A DNA stretch of 64,000 nucleotides from Setaria digitata (Eukaryota > Nematoda > Chromadorea > Rhabditida > Setariidae): positions 1 to 64,000 of the forward strand of contig RCAB01000227.1 in NCBI GenBank assembly GCA_003640385.1. The letters run 5' to 3'. The notes under the pieces are model-generated. The model searched no databases. It saw only the letters and a list, made by a program, of their open reading frames with translations, and was not told where the DNA came from. The translations under genes were made by a program, and so were the position numbers. Positions 36,243-54,310 of the stretch are shown here, piece by piece (the stretch's first letter is position 1; each line of letters opens with the position of its first letter).

Positions 36243-37519
36243 GGTAATGAGAATATGAATATGCTTGCACATTTATTACGACAACCACCTGTGAAAAGTT
36301 TAGCAGTGAAGTGGAAAGATGGGCGAACTAATGATTAATTTGGTTTGATTGATAAACATTTATGAAAAAAAAATAAACTTTTATGGAAAAACTTACTTTA
36401 TATGTGCTGATCATGATTAATAGCAGGGGAAATTCTTCCCACTCATTTATTCTTTCTCTTTTTCTCCTTCCTTTCTTACTCTTCGTTTTTATTTTTCCTC
36501 TTTATTCTTAAGAACACAGTGTTTAATAGAATTTTTATTCGTTGAAGCATGTTCCTACCCTTCCTTCACTTTGAATTTTCTTCCTCCCTCCTTTTCATCT
36601 TTGCAGTTTTTTACTATATTTCTCGCTAATGCAATGCAATGCTCATCGAAAATTATACTGTTTTGCTCTTTTAAAATGTTTATCGCGTTGTTTCTCATTA
36701 AGAATTTACCAAAGTATATTTGTAGCTTTGTAATGATAAAAATATGCCGAAAAACTCGAATTCTGATTACTTCTTCTCTCTTAGACAATCCCTTCTTCCT
36801 TTCTACCTTCTTAAAAGATATTGTACATATAATCAAAAAGCCGAAATGCTTACATGGGGAACAATTTTATATATTTAAGTGGCTAGCGATCGTCAAATCA
36901 CAAAAACATGAAAGTGCTTCATTTAAAACTATGACCAGAGTACTCTGTGTGAACAGGGATAATTGATTTGGGCGATCAGTAAATGTGATAAAGACTAATG
37001 TGCAGACCATGATGTGTTCGACAGTTATGTGAAGATTGAAGATTGTGCTGATTAATTTCAGGATAAGATCAAAAGCTTTTCTTTGAGTGGGAGGGAATGA
37101 TGGATATGAGACAGCACCCTTCAAAATTTATTGCTTTATAGCTCGCTACCAAACAATTCAAGGATGGTAGATTTCAAAACCAAATTTTTACGGAGGAATA
37201 ACATAAGTAACAAATAGTAGCAGATCATCCTTGCTGCGTATGTATAACAAATCAATGGGAAATTCTGTACAAAAAAGTTTGTACAAATTTGAGTTTTAGA
37301 GAAAGTTATCAACGAAACTGTCCTCTTTTGATCTGTAAGTTCTGAATCAAGAATGAAATAATCTTAATTTCTTGATGAATAGTCATCTGTACTGACTACA
37401 GTGGTCAACTCAGGACCACTGTTATCACGGAAATTCTGAAAACTAATCACTTTCCTCACTTACGAGATCATAAAAACCTGTGATGGTTGACAACTAAAAC
37501 CTATCAAGAGTAAAAAGAA
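36243..37519. other. Interval between convergent REEP5-like and CFDP1-like genes
   Basis: 3' flanks of two genes pointing towards each other. It contains the AATAAA at 36372-36377 and several AT-rich stretches. Open frames on both strands around 36555-36966 overlap each other and show no domain; I see no gene. Confidence 0.6.
36372..36377 (+). terminator. Poly(A) signal of the REEP5-like gene
   Basis: Canonical AATAAA 130 nt after the stop codon, on the gene's strand. Confidence 0.6.
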
Positions 37520-39273
37520 CTATTTCTTCTTACGGACAGCGTTGCGAGCATCACGTTCAATTTCAAACTGTCGATAATCTGTCCGGGTCAAAAACTCCAC
37601 ACGGTCAACATAGCCCTGCTTTCCACGATTATGACTGCTTAGCTCTTCCTGAAATTTTAACTTTAGAGAATTCTCATCCCACAGGGACAGCTTACTCTTC
37701 GACTTTGTAGACTCAGTATGAATTCCATCCAACCAAATTCGATTCAAAAATCAAAAAATTAGGGACGCGAAAAAGTATTTTCGAAGAAAGTGAATCAGAG
37801 GAAATAAATAAAGCAGCAAAAACCTGAATTCCCGTTTCATCTTTGAAAGCTCCCCAATCCTGTGCTGTTTTTTCCAAAACACTCATTTTCGATTTCTTTG
37901 ACAAGGCACTGATTGCGTTTGTTAATCCATTCGAGGCTCTTTTCCTAAATATTCACTAACAATTAGAGTTAACTTTTCAAAGTTTTTTCTATTTTATTTC
38001 ATCCTTAAACACTAACTTTTCATTTTGCGTCGGTCTAGATGACTTCTGTTCCTTCTCAACACAAAGTTCCTGTTCACTCTTTGAACTGAAATTTGGAAAA
38101 AAAAAGCTATATTTAAACTGTACATGAAATCTGAACATTCTGATATTATTTAAACACAAAATGATGGCGTAACAAAGGATAATTCATGCCTGTTGTGGCA
38201 TCACCTATGTTGAACCCAATTTTCCAAAACAGCATAATTTTATTTAGCTATAACTATTTCATTTATCACGAATCAAGTCAATCACGAATAAAATTAATAT
38301 TTTGAAATGGGACATACTGAACAATATCTTTATCCTGTACGCCACTGAAAATATCATTTGTTGTTTCTGCAGCTAATTTCGGAACTCCACTCCTACTCAC
38401 CGACATTTGTTCACCGTCAACATCAGATCTAAAGTATAAGAACATGAATCGTGACTGCTTTCCAAAGCGTACTGGAAATCCCATTTTTTTTTTTCCTTTT
38501 TCCTAAAGAAAATATTACATGGATAACTTTTCATTTGACGATGGCTTTGGATCGGTACCGTTTCCACCAATAAATTCCTCAAACAATGATTTTAGTCTCT
38601 GCTGGCGCTCATCTTCTGTTTCTTCTAATTCACTTGTCTTCCTTAAAATGATAAATTTCATAACAGAAACACTCTAGGAATAATCGAATATGTCACACAT
38701 TTACTGGTTACATCTGATTATTTGACCAATTTCTAAATATCCATTCATTCAACTTACGCTCCTATAAATATTTTGAAAGGCAATAAAAAAGTATAACGAA
38801 AAAAAATTGCGAAGTGCAAAAGAATGGGAAGTCAAATACACTGCAAAAAGAGTCGTATATGCATAGTAAATCATCGGTGGCTTTCCAAATTTCATACTGA
38901 ACTACTAACCCATCAACAAACAGTATTGGGTTCGAAAGTTTACAGACTTACAAGCTTTACTATTACGATACAAAACTACTACATGACTGGAAAAAGGAGA
39001 TAGGAGTATTTCCTTATATTAACAGCAGCAACGATGATACTACTATTACTACTACTACTACTACTAACAATACCACAAGTTAATCTAAATTTCAACTGCC
39101 TACCTTAACTTCGTCAGTGCTGTCGACGAATTGGTATTTACTGTAGCATCACCATGTTCATCATCATCGCTAGTTTCACCATTTTCATTTTCCTCGTCAT
39201 CAACATCTTCATCATCCGATGGTACATAGTCATCATCATCATTCGAACCATTCTCTACGTCATTCCCAGACAT
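37520..39273 (-). CDS. CFDP1: CFDP1/BCNT/SWC5-like chromatin-remodelling factor
   Basis: Component of the SWR1/SRCAP complex that exchanges H2A.Z. Six exons: 39273-39104, 38641-38519, 38428-38318, 38085-38017, 37944-37824 and 37648-37520, total 723 nt (240 aa). The N-terminus is acidic with the family motif DDDYVPSDDED (yeast Swc5 and vertebrate CFDP1 start similarly). The C-terminal BCNT-C domain is complete: KMSVLEKTAQDWGAFKDE, SSHNRGKQGYVDR and DYRQFEIERD, ending in KKK. The start is 3 nt after a TTTATTAG acceptor (39277-39278), fitting trans-splicing. Convergent to the REEP5-like gene and head-to-head with the 39654 ORF. Confidence 0.95.
39038..39066. repeat. ACT trinucleotide microsatellite
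   Basis: Interrupted ACT array in intron 1 of the CFDP1-like gene. Confidence 0.85.
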
Positions 39274-40451
39274 CAGCTAATAAATGCACACGAAACCGTA
39301 TAATCAAATTTCTTCTTGGAATTTAATTACGAAAAAAAATCTTATGTAAATGCAAGACGACGTTATAAAATTCTCTTTTGTTCAATGAATTCTTCGAATT
39401 ATGTCAAACTTTCTGAAAATGATTAAACTGCGAAAGGGCGAAGACGAATGAAACTCGAAACCGGACCACCTATATTTTTTACTATTCGTATGTTTCACAA
39501 ATGAATTCGAAAACGTTAGGAAAAAGAAGTCAAAAAGGCTGGAATCGATCACGTCACACAACCACTAAGCGTAACGCATGACTCACGTAACTACGCAGCG
39601 CCAACCACGTACTACACCTCTTAGTTAACACTGAATCAAATCCTTCCTATCGAATGAACAACGAAACCGATGCGAACTTTATAGCTGTCAAACTTCAGAC
39701 TGTTGAACGTTTTTCGATGATTATGTGGAGAGGATTGCTGGGTGTTTTTTTTCTTTTAGTACTAGTATGGCAGTTCGGTTTTGTTTATTATCAAGTATTT
39801 TCTATTTCATTAAATATTTCTTTTATTCCAAACTTAACCCTACCCGTTTCTCCTCATATTACTGATTGTTTAATCGTAATTTGTTGAATCTATCCATAAT
39901 CATAACAAATCTAAACGGAAAATTTTACATGAATAATTGGTGAACATTTTTTTTTTCTACTCAAAAATTTTGAGAAGTTTTTAAAATTTCGATTTGTTTT
40001 TTTCAAATCTTACAGTGATCAGTTTGAGTCTCGACACTGAGGCATTTATTTTGCTTTTCATTAATAGGTAAAAAAGCAATAATAAAAGGATGAATGAAAG
40101 AAAGAAAGCTTGGTAGTAGATTTCTAAGGATATACCATTGTTAAGAATTCTATTGAAGTATGTTCTTGAGATATTTAAGTAGGGAATATGTCACCTTTTG
40201 CTTCTTTTTCTCTCGTTTTGATGTCTACTGTATTTTTCTGATCATCTGCTTTACCTTTGCATTGTTCTGGCATTTCTACTTTACGGATTTGGCACATGGA
40301 AGGTTTAGGAACGAATGGAAGTGATTTTTTTTTTCATAATTATTGTCTTTGATCAAGTTCTGAATTACATTCAGGAAACAAATATAGATCCGACTTTTTT
40401 GTTTTCTGTATCAACCGAATGAATGATATAAATTTTGAAGGTTGTGAAACA
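39274..40451. promoter_or_regulatory. Upstream region between CFDP1-like gene and SPCS1
   Basis: The part from about 39540 to 39650 is relatively GC- and CpG-rich for this window, as expected of a promoter between divergent units. It includes the short ORF at 39654 and then AT-rich sequence up to the SPCS1 start. Confidence 0.4.
39654..39887 (+). CDS. Possible small membrane protein or first exon, unrecognised
   Basis: A 77-codon frame starting MNNETDANFIAV. The first 47 codons use varied third positions and encode a strong hydrophobic segment (RGLLGVFFLLVLVWQFGFVYY). A possible donor (CAA|GTATTT) follows VYYQ, and the rest of the frame looks non-coding. I found no second exon in phase before SPCS1. 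It could be the first exon of a small single-pass protein, an alternative 5' end, or chance. Confidence 0.3.
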   Translation: MNNETDANFIAVKLQTVERFSMIMWRGLLGVFFLLVLVWQFGFVYYQVFSISLNISFIPNLTLPVSPHITDCLIVIC

Positions 40452-41408
40452 ATGGATGGGCTTATACAGATGCTGCCACCATCGTTAAGAAAATTTTCTA
40501 CACATATCGATTTCGTTGGACAAAGGCGAGCGGAACGTATTTTTCAAGTAACATTGATTATTTCGTACAAAATAAGATATTTCTGTAAATAATACTATTT
40601 TTACGAATATTCATATCAAATCTGCTAACAGTTTTGGGGAATTGGAGGTATTAATTTTATGTGTTACGAGGACGCAATCGTATCATCAATCACCAGTCAT
40701 TATTTGATTCCATACAGTTATTCTGGTATTGACATAAATGCGGAAAATAATTTAATTTGAGAAAGGTGAAAATTAAATCAGTTTCTGCCGAAAAATTACT
40801 GGCGAACTGTTGATTAATTAATTACTTTTAATTTCTGAGTGTGTGGCCAATTTCCTATGCACTTACTCGAGAAGGAAGCAGGTTCAATTAAACTTGAGTA
40901 AAAGTTGTCGGAATTTATTTCTCTGCTTCGATATATTTTCTTATCAGATTACTAATATATTTATAGGTGATACTAGTCTTAACGGCAGTGATAGGTTATT
41001 TTGTTGGTTACGCTACACAGCAGCTATCATATGCGATGTATTCGTTAAGCTGTGGCTTTGTGCTTTCATGCCTTCTCGTTGTGCCACCATGGCCGTATTT
41101 GAGACGTAATCCAATTCATGTATGTATCTTTTATACCAACTGTTTCTGTCAGTTGAAGCAGGTCGAAACTTTCTGTATAATTTAATTTCTGAAATTCGAA
41201 ATTAAAAGTTGTTAGTTCTTTTTTGTTGTTTTTCCTCCATTTTTTAAATAATTCCATTGCTCATTTTCTTTTTTTTTTTTTTTGCTGGCTCTCCTAAATT
41301 CCTTGTTTTCAATTTTTGCTGAACAATTTGCAGTGGCAGCAACCAATACAGACTATTGCGCCATCCTCTGCCAATGCTTCATCGAAAGAGAAAAAAAAGA
41401 CAAAATGA
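40452..41408 (+). CDS. spcs-1: Signal peptidase complex subunit 1 (SPC12)
   Basis: Small ER membrane subunit of the signal peptidase complex. Three exons: 40452-40547, 40967-41119 and 41334-41408, total 324 nt (107 aa), near the usual 90-110 aa core. The N-terminus MDGLIQMLPPSL precedes the family motif IDFVGQRRAER. Two transmembrane segments (VILVLTAVIGYFVGYA and MYSLSCGFVLSCLLV) lead to the conserved PPWPYLRRNP motif, then a Lys-rich cytosolic tail. A double poly(A) signal (AATAAATAAA) is at 41551-41560. Same strand as, and 0.6 kb upstream of, Lon. Confidence 0.95.
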
Positions 41409-41550
41409 ACGGGATACACCTTGGCCATCACTATTTTTCGATATTCCTTGCGCTTGTTTATTCCTTTATTTATTTATTGATTAGTTTCACTTTTGTTCAG
41501 TGTTAATTTTGGTACCAACTTCTTGCGATTATTTTTCTTTTGGAAGCGGG

Positions 41551-41560
41551 AATAAATAAA
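41551..41560 (+). terminator. Tandem poly(A) signal of SPCS1
   Basis: Overlapping AATAAATAAA about 140 nt after the SPCS1 stop. Confidence 0.6.
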
Positions 41561-42016
41561 ACTCATGATCTTTGGTTTGTTTTGCAATAAATGTTTTATA
41601 GCCTCATCCGTTGGCTTCATGTATTTAATCTCGAAGTGGTTTGCTTTATCAAAGAGGGGCATCTGCAAATGGCCTATGATTCAAAAGTATGTAACCTAAA
41701 GATAAAGATTTTATTAAAATTTTGGAGTAATATTTTGATTTTGAGTAGAAGTCATCGGAACTATTATTATTTGATAATTTATTGCTTCTCGTTTTCCTTT
41801 GATGAATTCTTCTTTAAATCGAGCTGGATTCTTATCCAAAGCAATTCAGTCAATGACATCGGTAATGGGGGTGATGATCGAACAAAAGGGGAAGACTATT
41901 CACATGTTCGTTGTAATCAAATACTCCTTTACATTTTCTCCTCAGTGATGAAATTTATGCCCTAAATCAGGTCCTACAACAAATTTTAATAATGTAACAT
42001 TGCTAAACTGAGTTAC

Positions 42017-42018
42017 AG
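42017..42018 (+). promoter_or_regulatory. Probable spliced-leader acceptor of Lon
   Basis: TTACAG seven nt before the ATG, with no upstream coding exon needed. Confidence 0.5.
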
Positions 42019-42025
42019 GATATAT

Positions 42026-48203
<6,178 letters not shown>

Positions 48204-49072
48204 TAATTTGTTATGTTTATCAGTATTTCCTCGACCTTGAGGGTTAAGTTGTTCATTTTTCTCACTGGTATCACAAGTTTGCTGTTTCGGAAATTTTTAT
48301 AATCGAAACTTTTCTGGGGTTGCTTGGAATTCTTTTATATAAAAGAACATCTCGGAAGTAAAACATACCTAATTTTAACGATGATGAAATACTCTTAATG
48401 CTCTTAATGTTGATGAAAATGCTTAATGAAAAATTAAAAAATAAAAATGCTCTTAATCATATCCAGTCCAGTTTTTTTTTCTTTTGCTATCGTACTGCTA
48501 GGTAATTTTTTTTATCTTCCTTTTGTGATGAAGTTCTTCATTAAACTGATATTCGATATTACAAAAATTGTAACTACTACCTGACTAATTCTTAAGATAG
48601 AAAGTAATAGATTAACGAATTTTGGCAATTTTAATGTTTCTTCGATTCATATTGCAAAATTTTCTGGTGTGTAGCTTTCTGGATTTCACTGATGATAATT
48701 ACAGCTAAATTCTATGACAGATGATCTCCATTCACCTGTAACATTTTCGTCATGTCCACTTTCTTAATTAGGTGCCATACATTTTGAGAATATCGGTTTA
48801 GAATAAAATGTCATTTTATATACTTTAATTTTTTTACATACATGTAGTACGCCTCATCTATATTTCTGAAATTTTTCATTATACATAGAAGTGTAAGTTA
48901 GCTTTGCTGGTTGTTTCAGTTCAGAGTTATAGGGTGGTAGGTAATCATATCTTTGGTGGTAATCATTCATATTTTTATTCCTATATATTTTGATTATATA
49001 AAGCCAAGGGTTTCCCGAAATGTCTACTGTGTTATGATTTATTCGTTAGTCAGAATAATCACGGTTTCAGGT
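48204..49072. other. Interval between Lon and MRPL58-like gene
   Basis: AT-rich, with no supported exon. A TTTCAG acceptor at 49065-49070 directly precedes the next ATG. Confidence 0.6.
49069..49070 (+). promoter_or_regulatory. Probable spliced-leader acceptor of the MRPL58-like gene
   Basis: GGTTTCAG followed by only two nucleotides (GT) before ATG. Confidence 0.55.
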
Positions 49073-50105
49073 ATGCGATTTCGATTGTTTTCATTGTATT
49101 TACCCTTGCATCGTCACTTCTCCGTGACAAAGTTTGATGGAAAAATTCCCTTAGACTCCCTGCATAAGACAGTCACCTTTCGGGAAGATCAGCATGCTCC
49201 CCAAGTAGAACTTCGTATTCCACTAGACGCCGATTGGATCCCGAGGAAAATAGCAGAGGATTTCAGGACACGTTATTCACATAGGATCGATAGGTTAACT
49301 GTTTTTTTCTTTTTTTGAAAGTCAGTACTTTGCTCGTGAGTAATTTTAATTTACCGGTGTAGTGCTAGGTAATTCTGGATGGTGGGAAAAAATGTAAAAC
49401 GAGATTGAATTCCAGAGATATATATGACTGTGACAAACATGAAACTGTGATTTATTTGAAGCTTTCATCGCTGTTTATGAGTTTTAATAAAATTTAACAG
49501 ATTAGTTGGCCCATGTTATTGGGTAGCTTTAGATTTAGTGAAGTTTGATTTCAGTAGTAGTTAGATTTGGCTGATAGTGATAACTCTCGAAATATGAAAT
49601 ATCCGAAGATCAAGGCTTGAATACTGGGCTTAAACTGATTTCATAAAAGAATATTTTGATATCTATAGTTGTCTTTTTTTGCAGTTGTTGTTATTCTGCA
49701 AAATATTAGGAATATTTGACTGATTATCTCTTTATTTGAAATATATTACATTTTTCTCTTTACTCTTTCGTTATGTGAATCCTAAATACTTTTACAGCTT
49801 CAAATGTTTAGAACTGTGAAGTTCGCACGAGCAAGATAAATAATTAACATTGGAAAAATTCGCACAAGTGTGAGAAAATAGTTTAAGACTTATTTTCCAG
49901 GAACGGTCAGTTAGTAATTGAATCATGTCGAACTTATTCAGAACAGTTGAATATGGCTGATTGTATTGATAAATTACGCAGCGCAATGCTAGAATGTCAA
50001 GCGATTCTAGATGGTGAAAGGAAATCTGAAGGAAAGTTAGATCCAAGAACTGAAGCTATGATAGATATCAAACGACGACTCGCTGCTTTCGAAAGCGAAG
50101 CATAG
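49073..50105 (+). CDS. MRPL58: MRPL58/ICT1-like (mL62) mitoribosomal protein lacking the GGQ motif
   Basis: Two exons, 49073-49293 and 49901-50105, total 426 nt (141 aa), in frame. The order of conserved pieces matches human ICT1: IPLDSL near residue 26 (human IPLDRL), VELRIPLDADWI (human VRFHLATAEWI), RTYSHRIDRNGQLVIES (human HKNKINRLGELILTS) and NMADCIDKLRSAM (human NLADCLQKIRDMI). Between IPLDSL and VELRI the family carries SGPGGQNVNK, whose GGQ releases peptidyl-tRNA. Here the segment is about ten residues shorter and reads HKTVTFREDQHAPQ, with no GG-Q. An N-terminus rich in Arg/Leu/Phe could target mitochondria. Inferred role: structural large-subunit protein without hydrolase activity. 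It is not close to catalytic PTH/RF families otherwise. Confidence 0.8.
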
Positions 50106-52499
50106 ATGTGTATTAATTTTTCTTCAATTGATTTATAGGTAGCTGAATTTATCGGTTTCCCACTCTTTGTTTTAATTGAATTTTCAGAATAATTTCAAAA
50201 ACTACCGATTGAGTAGACTTGAAGTAAGAAAATGACCTAATACATGCAGAAATTTCTATTTACTGAATTTGTTGTTAGGAATGGATTGTGATGGAGAAAA
50301 CTGGAGAGGAATTTCTGCTGTTATATGTTTATAGCGATTCTTTTCTTGCTCGTCATTTTTCTTCTTTTCTTGTTTTATTGCTGTTTAATTTTAAAGCTTG
50401 CCTTTCATTTTGTGAATAATTTATTTTTTTTCCGTCCACTTCTGACTTTCTACATGATAACGTTGTCTTTGAAATCATATAATTTGGGATTGAGATCAAA
50501 GTGTAATATCGTGAAATTTTTGGGAAATCTCAAGATCTTAAAGCTAATTTTTTCTTAGTCAAAAGAGTATTCCAGTGCTTAAAATGTGGAAGTTTTAGTA
50601 AAACTTCTCGAATGAGATTTACAAAGTTCAAAAATATCGGAAAATTCTGCAGTACTCAACACTGCCTATAACCCGAACAAAACTTTTTGGTTTTTTTTTT
50701 TACATTACGTCGTCATCATACTATTAATACTATGCATTGTTGTTTTTGAGCACTATCTTCTGGAACAATGTAGAGTTTTTACTTAAAAGTTATGGCTTCA
50801 GAATGATAGTTATTGCTTTACTGTTTTGGATTCTTCTAGGAAAGGATTGAGATAATTCAAACGTTAAAAAATCAATCAGTTCATGTGCTACATGGATTAG
50901 ATTCCCTACGCTACCGAGTAGTAAAAGTTTGAACAAATTGAACCACTTGATCATCATTCCTAGTATCTTTGTTCCAGTCTTTGCATTTATGATCAAATCG
51001 TTTTTATTCCTTTCTTTTCTGTTTCATTGTTAAACTACATGGCTAAGTTAATCTAGTTAAAATAGGACCATCAGTTTGTCTACTTACAGCTTTCCTTTTC
51101 TTGTCCTTTTGGTCGTAAATCAAAACAGCTGATTGAAAAGCTAAAAATAGTGAGCTGCTTTATTTTTCAGTCTGTATACAATGCAAGTTTAACTTTTGCT
51201 ATGACACACACTACTCTACCTCTTTATAATCCGGTCGGACTGAAATGGAAATTGTTGCATTCTTCACTAAGCTTTTGATATTTCGCGTTAGAAATAAATT
51301 TTCTAATAAATATTAAATGCAATATATGAGTGGTCTTTTTTTGCTACTTTTATTATCAGTGAATTATTACTTCCAATTTATTTCGTACTCTGTTATTGAA
51401 AGAGTGCTAGACAAAAAGGAAATTACATGAATCCTTCATTTTCTGCTAATTGATTTTGACCTGTTAAATATTTCGCTTATTCCATTTGAAAGAAAGAATT
51501 TGGAGATTTCACCAGTTGCTTCTTGCTTGCTTCTTTCTTTTAATTTTCCTTTTAATAACACACCTTTTTTTTATTTCAGTTGAACTAGAAATGTCCTAAA
51601 AAGGTTATAAAAGTATTATGGTGGTGAACTGTCGTTATGTCTCTTGCAAATAATGGTTCCGGTCTATAGATTATAGATTATACTTTTGTTTGATATTTGA
51701 AAATCAGTTGGAAACTTCTGATGCATTATTTTGATACGTGACATTTTTTTTAAAGCTATAACTGTATAGGATTTTGATTGCAGCCTAAATTTGTCCGTAA
51801 TCATAGCTTCTATGTAATCGATTGAGATTCTGATGTATCTAAAATTTTGTAAATCTCAAATATCGTAACTGCTGTAGTTTTAACATTGAATTCCTACTTG
51901 ATTCTTTCTCATTTAACATAATGTTTTAATTTATTATTCTTTATGTTACAACAAATAACAGTCTTATATTTGCCCATGGAAGTATGGTGTTGAAACGGAT
52001 AAAATGTTTTTTTTTAAATTATAATTTAATTGTACTCTTTCTTTCCTGACTGTTAATATTCAGTCCAACATACCTAGTTTTTCTGTAAATTATATTACAA
52101 ATATTCTAAGCTAATACTTTTTCAGTTCACAGAATTCTTTGGTTTATAACCATAGGAAGTTTCCAGGTTAGGCTTACTTCCCCAAAAAATCTGATTTAAC
52201 CAAAATATTGTACCGACAAATTATCTGTGATCATTCAGATGATGTTAAAGTAAAATAAGAAATCAAAATTAGCTGTTGGCTGGTCTAGTGAAATATGTTT
52301 CGGAAAATTGCTTATGCAACTAGGACATTAATTAAACCAAATAAACACACCTAATTCTTATCCGTGGAACATCTCTATAGACCGATAATGAACATTCATA
52401 CTTTTATAGGTAGTTCCGTCATGCTTTAAAAGAAGAAAATAAAATCATGGTTTAAAAGAATGGTGGTAAGCATTTATTACAAGTTTTTCAGTACTGTGA
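50106..52499. other. 2.4-kb interval between MRPL58-like gene and TTC1
   Basis: AT-rich with no exon that I can support. A TTTTTCAG acceptor ends at 52491, eight nt before the TTC1 ATG. Confidence 0.55.
52490..52491 (+). promoter_or_regulatory. Probable spliced-leader acceptor of TTC1
   Basis: AGTTTTTCAG eight nt upstream of the ATG. Confidence 0.5.
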
Positions 52500-54310
52500 A
52501 TGATGGCTGGTACAAGCAAAGCTGATACTGGTGCTGATGATCTAATTAAATCGTTTGTTTCATTAGGAAAAAGTGATGTAACTGACACTAATGACAAGTT
52601 GAAAGATGATGACAGCGATGATATAGTACGCAAGGCTTTGAACGATGATGCTCAAGATGGAAGTGATAAAGGTAAAAGATGTAAATTATATTGATATTAT
52701 CTCTTGTAAAGTTCAGTTTTGAACTACAAATTTTTCTCTTCTTTTTTTTTTAAGGTTGAATTCATCTTTTAGTTTGGCTACAATAAACTGGACGGCTGTC
52801 TAATTTAGTAGCAGATGATAACAGTAATTCGTTATCATTTATTTTTAAAAGAGAAGTGTACCTAACAGAAAACTGTAACTGAGCAATATTTCTAATCTGA
52901 AATAAGATTCTCGTTAGTAAAATGCAGATTTTAGGTGGAAGTACGACTCCTAAGCAAAACTACAAAGAGACGGATGAAATAAAAAAAAAAGAGGAACTGG
53001 AAAAGCGTCAGAAAAGAGAAGCAGCACTTTCTGAAGAGGAATTAAATAGTCTTTGGGAACAATCTAAAGCATTGAAATCTCAGGTATGTTTTTCACTTTA
53101 AATGATGCTGTTCTTTTTCGAAAGTGACTTTTGTGATATGATTCTGATAAATCTTTTTTGACTGAGATATGGTAGTGTCTATCGAAATGTCTCCAGTACA
53201 TTATTCTCACTATATTTACTTGTGTTATCTGGAACAGAGTAAAGCATTTTCTTTACTTCTTTATTTTTTTTAGAATTATTTGGTGTAAATTTTGTTACAC
53301 TGTGGTTTTTTTTTTTTTTTTATTTTTATTTTTCGCAGTCTTTCAGGGAAATGATCATTTTGGTCAAGGATTTTGGTATGAAGCAGTTCAGTCTTACACG
53401 AAGTCTTTGGATATTTGTCCTCTCATTTATGCTTGTGATAGGTTTGCTGTATATTATCGGTTTAATGTCCATTCATTTTGCATTCTTATATGAAGTTATG
53501 GACATTGAAAAGCAGCTTTTGCTTCCATTATCTTTAAGACAATTCAGAGAGAAATTACAGAAAAAAATAGAAGTGTAATCTCAAATATGTAATTCTGAGG
53601 TTTGAAAAAAATGAAAAAAAAATAGTAAAAAGTCCTTTCCAGAGCAACATACCTGAGCAATCGTGCCGCTGCGCATATGAAACTTAAAGACTGGGAAAAA
53701 GCTATTGAAGACTGTAGTGAGGCGTTAGAAATTGGTCAGTTTTCGACTTCTTCTTTTTAGCTTTGATTAGAACGAAGAATTTCGTGATGTTAGGATTTAC
53801 CTGCCGTTTCAGGAGCACCAAATGATAAGCCGTTAGAAAGACGTGCCCATTGTTATGCACAAATAGAAGAAAAGTATGAGAAGGCCATTGAAGACTATGA
53901 GTCGCTGTTGAAAATGCATTCTGACAGAAGGAATGAGTATTTAATGAAAATTGCTAGTTTGAAACGAGCCATTGATGAGCGAAATGAGAGGATGAAGAAG
54001 GTATTCAGTCCACTTAAATTTCTTTTTTTTGAGAAACTACAAAAACTTGATTGGCAGAATTTCAGGACTATCACTCCCTTACACAAAATTATTAAAAAAA
54101 AATAATTGGGTGTAAAAAGTACAGTGTTTTGCTGGATTGTGTTCCCGATAAACCTTTAATTTCTGAAAGCTACAGAAGTTTTAGGAAATGATCTCAAAAC
54201 TGAAAGACTTTGGAAATATGTGTTTGAAACCCTTTGGTCTGTCAACAGATAATTTCGAAATGGTACAGCAACCGGGCGGAGGATATTCGATAAGTATGAA
54301 AAAGAAGTAA
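52500..54310 (+). CDS. ttc-1: Tetratricopeptide repeat protein 1 (TTC1/TPR1)
   Basis: TPR co-chaperone that binds Hsp70/Hsp90 C-termini and other partners. Six exons: 52500-52671, 52935-53083, 53347-53441, 53643-53734, 53813-54000 and 54185-54310, total 822 nt (273 aa; human 292). The acidic N-terminus ([11 protein letters not shown]) and charged coiled segment lead to three TPRs: [20 protein letters not shown], then [19 protein letters not shown], then [20 protein letters not shown]. The C-terminal family tail [20 protein letters not shown] is intact and precedes a GGGYSIS end. Exon 3 uses the acceptor ending 53346, not the CAG at 53338, because only the former keeps the TPR frame. Confidence 0.95.

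Larger units (their letters stand above)
41409..42025. other. Interval between SPCS1 and Lon
   Basis: Contains the SPCS1 poly(A) signal at 41551-41560 and a TTACAG acceptor at 42017-42018 before the Lon ATG. An AT-rich open frame at 41591-41965 shows no recognisable domain and is probably not coding. Confidence 0.6.

Noticed and set aside
37649..37747. Upstream extension of the last CFDP1 exon (reading WDENSLKLKFQ)
   Set aside because: The TTTCAG at 37648 joins exon 5 straight to EELSSHNRGK, exactly as in the BCNT-C domain; the extension is intron.
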